This document shows positions 24,847-33,850 of a DNA stretch of 44,373 nt, piece by piece (within the stretch, counting starts at the first letter, position 1; each line of letters opens with the position of its first letter). The stretch is from Rivularia sp. MS3. Its GTDB lineage: Bacteria; Cyanobacteriota; Cyanobacteriia; Cyanobacteriales; Nostocaceae. The notes beneath the pieces are model-generated. The model searched no databases and was not told where the DNA came from. It saw nothing but the letters and a program-made list of their open reading frames with translations. Where the stretch lies: NCBI GenBank assembly GCA_019192545.1, contig JAHCMI010000076.1:1-44373 (forward strand), in the 5' to 3' direction. The translations under genes and the position numbers were made by a program.

Positions 24847-27177
24847 ATGCAGCAAAATATACACCCTGTTTTCAAAGACTTAGTGTTAGTAGGCGGTGGG
24901 CATTCTCACGCGATCGCGCTCAAAATGCTCGGTATGCAGCCTTTACCGGGAGTGAGAATAACTTTAATTACGGAAAACGGCGATACTCCTTATTCTGGGA
25001 TGTTGCCGGGGCACATTGCGGGATTTTATACCCGCGACGAATGCCATATTGATTTGCGGAAGTTAGCAAATTTTGCTCAAGCACAACTATACATAGATTA
25101 TGTAAATGGCATTGATTTGAAAAACAATCGAGTTATTTGTGCAAATCGTCCTGATGTCGGTTTTGATTTATTATCGATTGATATAGGCTCTACCCCGTCA
25201 ACAATTTCTGTACCTGGTGCTACAAAATATGCAATTCGGGCAAAACCTGTAAGAAATTTGCTGCAACATTGGTACAAGCTGGTAGAAAATATGAGTAAAA
25301 GTTCTCAACAAGTCAAAATTGCAATTGTTGGTGGTGGTGCTGGGGGTGTAGAGTTAGCGCTGTCGATGCAGGGAAATTTACGTCAATATCATGAAAATTT
25401 AGAAATTCATTTGTTTGGCAGAGATAATCAACTGATGCCAAATGCTAATGGTTTTTTAGGAAATTTGTTGCAGGGGATTTTAATAGAGCGCGGTATAATC
25501 TTGCATTTAGGTGAAACAGTATGCAAAGTCGCACCAGAAGAAGATATACAAACCTTTAAGGTAGTATGTGAATCGGGATTACAGCTTCGATGTAATTATA
25601 TATTTTGGGTAACGCAGGCATCTGCGCCAAAATGGTTGGAATCAACCGGAATTGCTACGGATGAGCAAGGGTTTATTTTAGTAAACAATAATTTACAGTC
25701 ATTATCGCATCCGCAGGTGTTTGCTGCTGGAGACATTGCGACGATGAAAAATCATCCTCGGGCTAAAGCAGGAGTATTTGCAGTACGTCAGGGAAAACCT
25801 TTATTTGACAATTTAAACAGAAGTTTATCAGGAAAAAGTTTGAAAAAGTATGTACCCCAGAAGGATTATTTAAGTTTAATCGGTACTGGTGATGCAAAGG
25901 CGATCGCTACTCGTGGATGGTTGACTTTACCACCGAGCAAACTATTGTGGCATTGGAAGGATTATATTGACAGAAAGTTTATGTCACAATTTAGTAATCT
26001 TCCCGATATGGGAATTGGGGATAGGGCATCGGGGATTGGGCATTGGGGATATGGAGAGAGGGGGAGATGGGGAGAAGAGGAGATGGGGAGAGAATTAAAA
26101 TTCCTAACTCCTAACTCCTCACTCCTAACTCCTAACTCTTTCTGCGCTGGATGTGGTTCTAAGGTTGGTGGTAATGTTTTAGAAAGGGTTTTGAGTAGAG
26201 TTAAAAAATCGCAATCTATTACTGAAGGGGAAGATATTATTATCGGCTTGGATTCTCCGGATGATGCTGCTGTGGTGAAGGTACCCACGGGAAAGGTGAT
26301 GGTACAAACGATTGACTATTTTACTAGTTTAATTAATGACCCTTATATTTTTGCACAAGTTGCTGTGAATCATTGTTTAAGCGATATTTTTGCAATGGGG
26401 GCAATTCCGACAAGCGTTTTGGCTTTGGCTAGCATTCCCTATGGAAAATCTTCCACAGTTGAGGAAACTTTATTTCAATTATTGTCTGGTGCTATCAAAC
26501 AGTTAAATCAAGCACGAGTGTCTTTGATTGGCGGGCATACTATTCAAGGAGAAAAGTTAGCTTTCGGGTTGTCGTGTAATGGTTTGGGTGATGAAGATAA
26601 ACTTTTACGTAAAAGTGGAATGCAGTATGATGAGGTTTTAATTTTAACTAAAGCGTTGGGTACGGGGGTTTTATTTGCTGGTGAAATGCGCCGTCAAGTT
26701 AAAGGAGTTTGGATTGATAGTGCGATAAAATCAATGTTGTTATCAAATCAAGCTGCTGCTGAATGTTTTTTAGAATTTAAAGCAAATGCTTGTACTGATA
26801 TTACAGGTTTTGGTTTAATTGGGCATTTATTGGAAATGGTGAAAGCTTCAAAAATCGGCGTTGAGTTAGAGTTATCTAAAATTCCGATTTTGGATGGTGC
26901 AAGGGAAGTTTCAGCAAAGGGGATTTTTAGTTCGCTTTATCCAGATAATTTACAAGCTTCTAACTATATTACGAATAATCAAGATTTTAAATCTTCTAGT
27001 AATAACGGTAATTATCCTTTATTATTCGATCCACAAACTTCGGGTGGTTTATTAGCTTCGGTTTCTCGCGAAAAAGCTGATGGTTGTTTGAAGAAGTTAA
27101 AAGAGTTGGGTTATGAGGAAGCGAATATTATTGGTATTGTAGGAGGAGAGGGGATAAGTATAATTCGTAGTTCGTAA
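24847..27177 (+). CDS. selD: Fusion of a NADH dehydrogenase-like FAD oxidoreductase with selenide, water dikinase
   Basis: The N-terminal part (about 1-385) is a pyridine nucleotide-disulfide-type oxidoreductase with the FAD motif VGGGHSH (15-21) and the NAD(P) motif VGGGAGGVE (about 160-168), similar to type II NADH dehydrogenases. The C-terminal part (433-776) is SelD, which makes selenophosphate from selenide and ATP: CAGCGSK carries the catalytic Cys (C436) and Lys (K439), followed by GLDSPDDAAV and DITGFGLIGHL. It uses Cys, not selenocysteine. This fusion is known in cyanobacteria and other organisms. The linker (388-432) is encoded by tandem-repeat DNA, and the stop codon lies in another tandem repeat. 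No other selenium genes are in the window. Confidence 0.92.
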   Translation: MQQNIHPVFKDLVLVGGGHSHAIALKMLGMQPLPGVRITLITENGDTPYSGMLPGHIAGFYTRDECHIDLRKLANFAQAQLYIDYVNGIDLKNNRVICANRPDVGFDLLSIDIGSTPSTISVPGATKYAIRAKPVRNLLQHWYKLVENMSKSSQQVKIAIVGGGAGGVELALSMQGNLRQYHENLEIHLFGRDNQLMPNANGFLGNLLQGILIERGIILHLGETVCKVAPEEDIQTFKVVCESGLQLRCNYIFWVTQASAPKWLESTGIATDEQGFILVNNNLQSLSHPQVFAAGDIATMKNHPRAKAGVFAVRQGKPLFDNLNRSLSGKSLKKYVPQKDYLSLIGTGDAKAIATRGWLTLPPSKLLWHWKDYIDRKFMSQFSNLPDMGIGDRASGIGHWGYGERGRWGEEEMGRELKFLTPNSSLLTPNSFCAGCGSKVGGNVLERVLSRVKKSQSITEGEDIIIGLDSPDDAAVVKVPTGKVMVQTIDYFTSLINDPYIFAQVAVNHCLSDIFAMGAIPTSVLALASIPYGKSSTVEETLFQLLSGAIKQLNQARVSLIGGHTIQGEKLAFGLSCNGLGDEDKLLRKSGMQYDEVLILTKALGTGVLFAGEMRRQVKGVWIDSAIKSMLLSNQAAAECFLEFKANACTDITGFGLIGHLLEMVKASKIGVELELSKIPILDGAREVSAKGIFSSLYPDNLQASNYITNNQDFKSSSNNGNYPLLFDPQTSGGLLASVSREKADGCLKKLKELGYEEANIIGIVGGEGISIIRSS
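26008..26142 (+). repeat. Tandem-repeat DNA inside the selD fusion gene
   Basis: TTGGGGATAGGGCATCGGGG-type units, then GGAGATGGGGAGA-type units, then AACTCCT units. The same heptamers lie between genes at 7401-7444 and 8019-8051. Here the reading frame stays open through all of them and encodes residues 388-432, including SGIGHWGYGERGRWG and LTPNSSLLTPNS. Confidence 0.85.
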
Positions 27178-27219
27178 TTCGTAATTCGTAATTCGTAATT
27201 CGTAATTCGTAATTCGTAA
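27166..27219. repeat. Heptamer tandem repeat (TTCGTAA) over the end of selD
   Basis: Seven or so TTCGTAA units. The first units overlap the last codons, and TCGTAA provides the stop of the selD fusion gene. It is the reverse complement of the ATTACGA units at 18292-18341 and 34024-34087. Confidence 0.8.
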
Positions 27220-27255
27220 GGTTGGTTTAAAACGCAGAGCTTCGCTAAGTATTGT

Positions 27256-28956
27256 TTAAGAATCAATTCGACTCCATTCAAATTTGGTTAAATCTAAGAT
27301 GTAATCTATGGAGTTTTCAGTATAATCTTTTTGAGTCCATAATTTACCACCACTAATGCAAATTTGGCATGGTTGTTGAAATTTAGCTTTGTGTTGACTT
27401 ATCCAACCGGGTTTATCTCCAGTGGTTTCGACTTTTTCTATTTTGTATGAATTGCAGTTTAACCGATAAACTTGAGTCTCGTTAGATATTCTTTCGCTTT
27501 TATAACCCAAATTGCCGATGATGTAGATGTAATTGTCTACCAAAGTAGCTGAATGAAAGTCGGTGGGAGGAAAAACATCTTTGGGATAACCGTAAATTTG
27601 AAAATTTCCTTTACCATCGAATACAACTACATCGTTATATATACAAAAATCTGGATCGTAAAAATCCTCATGCTCTCCAGCGATTTCTATAATTTTGCCG
27701 TCGGGTAATATTGTAGTGCTTCTGCCAAATCTTCGATAACACCATATAGGAGAGCGATGAAAAATATTCTTCTTCTCTTCATCGCTTCTAGCAAAACAAG
27801 CATCAACACCGCTAAGTATCATTGCTTGCCAAAACTCGTTTTTGATAACCTCTGGATTGCTAACTCCAAATCGATGAAATTTTTGTGATTTATCTTTTAT
27901 TTCCCTAAGCTGTAATTCTTCCTCACCAGCACCTAACAACGATACCCGTATCTCATCACTAATATCGCTAAAATCATCACTCCCATAAAGAAGCATTTTT
28001 ACAATTTCTAAATTAGCGGCTTTTTTGATTGCATTTTCATCACAACTATCGACTTTACTTGTATCAGCACCAGCTGCAAGTAAAATTCTGACGCAATCGG
28101 TAGCACCATATTCAGCAGCTTCCATTAAAGGAGTATTCAAATATTCGTCAGTTTCTTCAATATCAAATCCTTCTGCAATTAACCATTTCAGGATTTCGGC
28201 ATAATTATATTTGATTGAATAGAAGATAGGAGATTTCCACCAAAAACAAGAATCATCGCGACTTGGTGTAAAAGGTAGTATTAATTTAGCCTTTTCAATA
28301 TCATCAATTTCTAAACTTAAAAAGAAAGCATTTCTACCAAAGCAATCTAAACGAGCAATATCAGCATCAGCTTCAAGTAATATCTGTACTTCTTCTAAAC
28401 TACCAAAAACTACCGCTTCCATTAATTCCGACAAATTTAACTGCTCTTTATCAGCACCGGCATCCAATAATAATTTCACAAAATCAAATCTTCCATGACG
28501 ATAAGCAATCCGTAGAGCAGATTCGCCATAACTATTTACACCATTTACTTCTACACCTTTTTTAATAAGTAAATTAAAAATGGGTAATAAATTTATATCT
28601 TGTTTAATATCTCTACCATACATAGCATTGATTAAAACATCATTACCATCGGATGTTCGATAATTAATATCAATACCAGCATCTAACAAAAATCGGATTT
28701 TATCTATATTTCCTGCTTGAATTGCTAAATCTAGTACCGTACTTTTATATTCACCTCCCACAGCATTGATATCGGCTTTATTATCAATCAAAAAACGCAC
28801 CATTTCTATATCAACATCCGGATTAATTACCGCTATCATCAACGGTGTTTGATATGAATTCTTCTTGTCAACACAATCAATATAAACACCTTCTTGATTA
28901 ATTAAACGAGAAACTGCTGTGATATTTCCTTGTCTTACATAGTCGTGAATTTTCAT
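27256..28956 (-). CDS. Ankyrin-repeat protein with C-terminal Kelch-like domain
   Basis: A 566-residue soluble protein. The first 340 residues contain about eight or nine ankyrin repeats, with typical TPLMIAV, VRFLIDNKADIN, LLLDAGADKE and TPLMEAAEYGATDCVRILL pieces. Residues about 370-560 are a different domain (NEFWQAMILSGVDACFAR, then LPDGKIIEIAGEHEDFYDP and TDFHSATLVDNYIYIIGNLG) that looks like Kelch-type beta-propeller blades. I recall this same two-part architecture in scattered Proteobacteria, which suggests spread by transfer. The probable role is protein binding; partner unknown. No signal peptide. The ATG is at 28956. Confidence 0.85.
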   Translation of the reverse strand: MKIHDYVRQGNITAVSRLINQEGVYIDCVDKKNSYQTPLMIAVINPDVDIEMVRFLIDNKADINAVGGEYKSTVLDLAIQAGNIDKIRFLLDAGIDINYRTSDGNDVLINAMYGRDIKQDINLLPIFNLLIKKGVEVNGVNSYGESALRIAYRHGRFDFVKLLLDAGADKEQLNLSELMEAVVFGSLEEVQILLEADADIARLDCFGRNAFFLSLEIDDIEKAKLILPFTPSRDDSCFWWKSPIFYSIKYNYAEILKWLIAEGFDIEETDEYLNTPLMEAAEYGATDCVRILLAAGADTSKVDSCDENAIKKAANLEIVKMLLYGSDDFSDISDEIRVSLLGAGEEELQLREIKDKSQKFHRFGVSNPEVIKNEFWQAMILSGVDACFARSDEEKKNIFHRSPIWCYRRFGRSTTILPDGKIIEIAGEHEDFYDPDFCIYNDVVVFDGKGNFQIYGYPKDVFPPTDFHSATLVDNYIYIIGNLGYKSERISNETQVYRLNCNSYKIEKVETTGDKPGWISQHKAKFQQPCQICISGGKLWTQKDYTENSIDYILDLTKFEWSRIDS

Positions 28957-29674
28957 ATTTTTTTAGATAAAGATAAACGAAGACGCGAAAACACTTACTT
29001 AGAAGGGATAGCCAACATAAGATAAAGTCTTAAAATTGCTTACCCTGGCGTAAAATACTTGATAATCAATGGCTGCTTCGGCTTTGTAGTCACTTAGCTG
29101 CTAAATAAGTGGGATTAATTTTATATGCCAGTCATAAAAGTGACATATAATCATCACAGCTAGAAATTACGATGCGATATATCTATATACATCAGGGATA
29201 AATCCCTAGACAACTTGCGTTAATCCGTTAAAAAGGCGGTCAAAAAAAGTGGATACTTAAGTGAGTAGGAAGAATGCCTACTGTTGAGTAAATAGTACGA
29301 TACATTATCCGCAGTAAGTTTGGCGATAGCTTTAACCAAGATTTCCTTTGAGAAATCACTGGCTAAGAAATTTTAACCAAACCCATAGCAGAAGAAATGA
29401 AGTAAGTCTTGATTTGTGTTCCGAAAACAGCAGACAATCTTCAACAGATTAAGTTTTGATGTTGCTTGTAAGTAGGATATAAGTCAGCGATTTATTACCG
29501 ATATTGCAATTGTCTGCAAATAATATTGCCAGACAAAGCAATTACAGTACAAAAATTCTTTTCCATTCTAAATAAAACCCTGTATGCAAATAAAAGTAAT
29601 TGTTAATGATTGCTTTGTATGCATAGATAACTAACACGCAACGCCCAAAAACTATTTTCCCGAGGTAAATAATC
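28957..29674. other. Long intergenic region, nothing recognised
   Basis: A 718-bp divergent gap between the ankyrin protein and the exported protein gene. No repeat family of this window is present. Short open frames exist (for example a 12-codon one at about 29124) but none has support. The last 20 bp contain GAGG at an acceptable distance from the ATG of the next gene. Confidence 0.4.
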
Positions 29675-30145
29675 ATGAAATTCACAATTGCTTCCTTAAT
29701 CTCCATCGGTTTTGCTTGCACAGTTGCAATCGCTGCACCCATGTCTGCTTTGGCTCAAGAAAAAAATTCTCAACCTCTCAACTACTTTGGTGTCGGTGCT
29801 TCTAATCGCGGTGCGGCAATTGAAAGCAAACTTTCGATTAACAACCGTTTTTCAGTACGCCCAACAGCTACAACCAAGCTTTTTGAAGAAGGCGATCGCC
29901 ATGCGACAATATACGTACCAGTAACCTACGATTTTGGTCAAACATCAAGCGGATTGCGTCCCTTTGTTGGTGCAGGTGCCGGTATAACTACTGAAAATAG
30001 ACAGTTTGGTGGAGTCTTAACAACCGGTGCTGACTATCGTATCAACAAACGCCTCACCGCAGTTGGTAGCGTCAACTTGGGTTTATTCGAGGATAACCGA
30101 GATTTTAATGCGGTATTAGGTATAGCAACTAACTTCAATCGTTAA
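29675..30145 (+). CDS. Exported protein, likely small outer-membrane beta-barrel
   Basis: A 156-residue precursor with a clear signal peptide (MKFTIASLISIGFACTVAIA, cleavage probably after ALA near residue 27). The mature part has alternating hydrophobic strands (NRFSVRPTATTKLFEEGDRH, then LRPFVGAGAGITTENRQFGG, LTAVGSVNLGLF) with Gly- and aromatic-rich turns, a pattern like small OmpW/OmpA-type barrels; it ends NFNR rather than with a strict Phe. GAGG lies ahead of the ATG. A role in the outer membrane is inferred from this pattern only. Confidence 0.7.
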   Translation: MKFTIASLISIGFACTVAIAAPMSALAQEKNSQPLNYFGVGASNRGAAIESKLSINNRFSVRPTATTKLFEEGDRHATIYVPVTYDFGQTSSGLRPFVGAGAGITTENRQFGGVLTTGADYRINKRLTAVGSVNLGLFEDNRDFNAVLGIATNFNR

Positions 30146-30293
30146 TGCCACAATCAAAGCGAAGTTAAGATTTATTAATTCTTAACTTTCGCAACCAATA
30201 ATTAATAAATATGTAGAGATATTGCCATGCCATGTCTTTACATATTTATATTAAAAAATATTTGAAAACCATCGCGAGGTTGTGGGTAAAGAA

Positions 30294-30935
30294 ATGAAAA
30301 TGGATAATATTTCTTCTGGCAATTTTGGCGACAAATTAGCCAGCCAACTTACACCCGTTGATTCGGAGAAACAGTTAGTATCTGTGACAGATACTCGGGA
30401 GATACCCGATTATTACCAACAGCACATTGACTATTTAAACAAGACAATATCAGAATTAAAAACAGCTTCCGAAAAAGATAGTAAAAAGTCTGAAAGAATT
30501 ATTCGTCGGCTGAGATTTCGTCTGAGTTTGTTTTCAATGTTTTGGTTTTTGACAGTTTTAGGACTCAGCGGCGTGTTTGCTTGGTTCGGTTTTAGATGGT
30601 ATAACCAACTGCAATTACAAAAACAGTTAGCTACGTTTTCGCCAGAGAAAATCCAAGAGATAGAGCAAATTAGAACCGATGTTAATCAACTTAGTCAAAC
30701 TGTGATTCCGCAATTACAAACCGCAGTAAAAACCAATCAAGAAGAAATTGTCAAAGCTAATAGCAAAATTGATAAAAGCCGAAAGTCGATGTCAGTTTTG
30801 GTTAAAGCTATGCAAGAACTAATTAATTCACCCGATACTGAAAATTCAGCCGCAAATCAAAAGCTAGAAATAAAGCCTAATCCTTTACAACAATCTCCGA
30901 AACCGGAATCATCTGGCATTACGCCAAATTCTTAA
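30294..30935 (+). CDS. Single-helix membrane protein with coiled-coil segments
   Basis: A 213-residue protein with one membrane helix at about 81-103 (SLFSMFWFLTVLGLSGVFAW). Before it is an acidic cytoplasmic-type region with a short coiled coil; after it is a longer predicted coiled coil (EIEQIRTDVNQLSQTVIPQL, then more heptads) and a Pro/Ser-rich tail. I do not recognise a family. It lies directly upstream of two MscS genes in the same direction, so a role linked to them is possible. The start is uncertain: the GTG at 30282 is only two bases from GAGG, so I chose the ATG at 30294; the ATG at 30300 is also possible. Confidence 0.6.
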   Translation: MKMDNISSGNFGDKLASQLTPVDSEKQLVSVTDTREIPDYYQQHIDYLNKTISELKTASEKDSKKSERIIRRLRFRLSLFSMFWFLTVLGLSGVFAWFGFRWYNQLQLQKQLATFSPEKIQEIEQIRTDVNQLSQTVIPQLQTAVKTNQEEIVKANSKIDKSRKSMSVLVKAMQELINSPDTENSAANQKLEIKPNPLQQSPKPESSGITPNS

Positions 30936-31054
30936 AGAAATAATTAGTTGAGACAAAGAGACATAATTGCTAAAAATTATAAATTTGTAGCCAAATCCTC
31001 GCGAATTCACAATTATTACCATATATTATTGATTTTTTAGTTCTATCATCCCCA

Positions 31055-32836
31055 ATGAAAAGTTATCGGCGAAAAACATCAAGAAAGTTTTTTACCTTCT
31101 TGAAAAGTTTTTTTTATTTTGTAGCATCTATTACTCTGTGCTTTTTAATTACTATTGTTCCCTTTTCACTTAGTTATGCTCAAATTCCAACTCCAACTCC
31201 AACTCCAACTACTACTTCCATAAATAAAGGAGCAGTTGTAGAACTTGCTGGAGAAGAAATTTTCAATATTCGTGCTGGAGTCGGAGCATTTTCTCCAGAA
31301 GAGCGCGCTCAAGCAGTAACTAATCGTATTCTGAAGTTAGCAGAAGACCCGACAATTGCAGTAGATTCGATTACAATCGACGAGCAACCGCTAACAACTA
31401 ATTTAACTGTAGGAAATCGCGTGTTGCTAACTATAACAGATGGGGATGCCCGTGCGGCAGACCAATCGCGGCAGGAGTTAGCAAAAAACTATCAAGAAAA
31501 AATTCAACAGACAGTAACTCAATATCGCATCGAACGAAGTCCAGATTATATTCGTCGAGGCATAATCAATAGCATTATTGTAACGGTTATTCTTGTTGGA
31601 ACTCTAATTGTATTTGGCTTTGTTTTTCCTTGGCTTTATAGGAAAGTAAGTAATTTGCAAAGTACGCGAATTCCAGCTATTAGAATTCAAAACTTTGAGC
31701 TATTACCTGCTACCCGAATTTCTCGGCTGTTAGTTGGTTTGTTAAAATTATTAAGATTTTTATTAACCTTGGGTGCAATAGTTATATATGTACCTTTGGT
31801 AATGAGTTTCTTTCCTTGGACTAGGCAAATTGGTTTAAGGATATTTAGATATTTTTTGCAAGCCGCAGAAACTTCTTGGGAAGCTTTTCTTAATTATCTG
31901 CCAAATCTTTTTGCTCTGAGCATTATTCTTTTCATTACCTATTATTTTATTAAATTAACGAGAAGATTGTTTACTTCTTTAGGTAATGGAAGCTTAACGA
32001 TTCAAGGTTTTTATTCTGAATGGGCAGAGCCTACTTTTAAACTTTCAGTATTTTTAATCGTAATTCTGGCGGCGGTAATTGCTTTCCCTTATTTACCGGG
32101 ATTTGGTTCTCCAGCCTTTCAAGGAATATCCCTGTTTTTAGGTTTACTGTTATCTTTGGGTTCAAGCGTCGTAGTCGCAAACGTTGTAGCTGGAGTTATT
32201 TTAATTTACACTCGTGCTTTTCAAATTGGAGACAGAATCAAAATTGGTGATGCGATTGGGGATGTGGTAGAAAAAACCTTGTTTGTGACTCGCATTCGCA
32301 CGATTAAGAATGTAATGATTACCCTGCCTAATACCAGCGTTTTCACCAATCAAATTATTAACTATACTGCTGCGGAATTAGACCCCAATCAAGCACCATT
32401 AATATTACATACTACCGTCACTTTAGGCTATGATGTGCCTTGGCGTAAAGTGCATCAAGTATTAGTTGAAGCGGCAAAATCGACTACACATCTTCTTTCC
32501 GATCCAGAACCTTTTGTATTGCAAAAGAGTTTGGATGATTTTTATGTCAGTTATGAATTAAATGCTTTTACTCATAATCCGAGTATCATGGCTCGCATTT
32601 ACTCGGAATTGCATCAAAACATTCAAGATAAGTGTAACGAAGCGGAAATTGAAATTCTTTCCCCTCATTACTCAGCGGTGCGAGATGGTAGTCAAATTAC
32701 AATTCCACAAGAGTATCTTCCTAAAGATTATACGGCACCGGGTTGGAACATTTTTAATCAAGGAAACGCAACCGATTTATTGAATAACCATCCTTACAAT
32801 CATTCTCAGAATCAACCAAAAGAAGTGCAAGAGTAA
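31055..32836 (+). CDS. MscS-family mechanosensitive channel, large form
   Basis: A 593-residue channel-type protein. It begins with a basic tract and a signal-anchor or signal peptide (about 18-43, ending SLSYAQ), a Pro/Thr run (PTPTPTPTTTS) and a periplasmic domain (about 60-160). Several membrane spans follow (about 173-196, 225-250, 275-300, 330-350 and 355-385); the last carries the MscS pore-like stretch LGSSVVVANVVAGVILIYTR. The cytoplasmic beta domain contains GDRIKIGDAIGDVVEKTLFV and ITLPNTSVFTNQIINY. It would open under membrane tension and release solutes. It lies between the coiled-coil protein and a second MscS gene. Confidence 0.88.
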   Translation: MKSYRRKTSRKFFTFLKSFFYFVASITLCFLITIVPFSLSYAQIPTPTPTPTTTSINKGAVVELAGEEIFNIRAGVGAFSPEERAQAVTNRILKLAEDPTIAVDSITIDEQPLTTNLTVGNRVLLTITDGDARAADQSRQELAKNYQEKIQQTVTQYRIERSPDYIRRGIINSIIVTVILVGTLIVFGFVFPWLYRKVSNLQSTRIPAIRIQNFELLPATRISRLLVGLLKLLRFLLTLGAIVIYVPLVMSFFPWTRQIGLRIFRYFLQAAETSWEAFLNYLPNLFALSIILFITYYFIKLTRRLFTSLGNGSLTIQGFYSEWAEPTFKLSVFLIVILAAVIAFPYLPGFGSPAFQGISLFLGLLLSLGSSVVVANVVAGVILIYTRAFQIGDRIKIGDAIGDVVEKTLFVTRIRTIKNVMITLPNTSVFTNQIINYTAAELDPNQAPLILHTTVTLGYDVPWRKVHQVLVEAAKSTTHLLSDPEPFVLQKSLDDFYVSYELNAFTHNPSIMARIYSELHQNIQDKCNEAEIEILSPHYSAVRDGSQITIPQEYLPKDYTAPGWNIFNQGNATDLLNNHPYNHSQNQPKEVQE

Positions 32837-32923
32837 CTTTACTATACTCAATCAAAGGTAGCTGTGATTGCAAAATTACAGCTGCTTTTGCTTTCGATTT
32901 GCCGCCTTATTAACATCATCATA

Positions 32924-33850
32924 ATGACAAACTTGCTCGCAAACATTCAAAGCTGGCTTTCTAATCCTACTATCACCAAATTAATTGAAGTGGTGATTGG
33001 AATAGTAATTATTGCATTAATTTTTCGATTTATTCGTCAGTCAATTCCCCGCTATATTCAAGACTCTGATATTCGTTATCGTACCCGTAAAACTATCAGT
33101 TTTATTGGATATATAGTCATGCTGCTATTTACAGTATTTGTATTTAGCGATCGCTTGGGACAATTTACTGTTATCTTCGGTGTTGTGGGTGCGGGTATAG
33201 CTTTTGCGCTACAAGAGGTAATTGCGAGTTTTGCTGGTTGGGTGGCAATTTCCTTGGGTCAATTTTACAAGCCTGGTGATAGAGTACAGTTGGGCGGTAT
33301 CATGGGCGATGTGATTGATATCAGCATTTTACGAACTACTTTAATGGAATGTGGCGATTGGGTAAAAGCCGATTTATATAATGGGCGGATTGTTAGAATT
33401 GCGAATAGTTTTGTATTTAAAGAACCTGTATATAATTACTCTGCTGATTTTGCTTTCGTTTGGGATGAAATTAAAATTCCGGTAAAATACGGTAGCGACC
33501 ATAGATTAGCTAGAGAAATTTTAGAACAAGTAGCATTGGAAGTCTCCGGGGAATATATTTCAAGTGCTAAACAGCAATGGCACAAAATGACTAACAAATA
33601 CCTGATTGAAGATGCACGAATCGAGCCGATGATTACTTTAATAACTAATGATAACTGGATGGAATTTACAATTCGATATGTTGTCAGTTATAAACAGCGG
33701 CGGATGAAGAAAGACCAATTATTTACTCGTATTCTCGACGAGTTTGAAAACACTAAGGGAAAAATTACATTTGCTTCCCAGACTTTTGAACTTGTTGAAG
33801 CTCCAACATTTAACGTTAGATTTAAGGATGAAGAGAAAACAATTTTGTAA
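32924..33850 (+). CDS. MscS-family mechanosensitive channel, small form
   Basis: A 308-residue MscS-like protein with three membrane segments (about 15-35, 55-80 and 82-108). The last contains VVGAGIAFALQEVIASFAGW, the Gly/Ala-rich pore helix, then GDRVQLGGIMGDVIDISILR and RIVRIANSFVFKEPVYNY in the cytoplasmic domain. It is clearly MscS-related but distinct from the larger neighbour, so the pair are divergent paralogs. The start is uncertain. I chose the ATG at 32924; a GTG at 32864 with AGG six bases ahead would add 20 hydrophobic residues. It ends in a short tandem repeat region. Confidence 0.85.
   Translation: MTNLLANIQSWLSNPTITKLIEVVIGIVIIALIFRFIRQSIPRYIQDSDIRYRTRKTISFIGYIVMLLFTVFVFSDRLGQFTVIFGVVGAGIAFALQEVIASFAGWVAISLGQFYKPGDRVQLGGIMGDVIDISILRTTLMECGDWVKADLYNGRIVRIANSFVFKEPVYNYSADFAFVWDEIKIPVKYGSDHRLAREILEQVALEVSGEYISSAKQQWHKMTNKYLIEDARIEPMITLITNDNWMEFTIRYVVSYKQRRMKKDQLFTRILDEFENTKGKITFASQTFELVEAPTFNVRFKDEEKTIL

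Noticed and set aside
27166-27219. Possible CRISPR-like array
   Set aside because: The units are 7 bp, directly joined and without spacers, so this is a simple tandem repeat.
29124-29163. Very short open frame (12 codons) starting MPVIKVTYN
   Set aside because: Too short, without a ribosome site or a known family.
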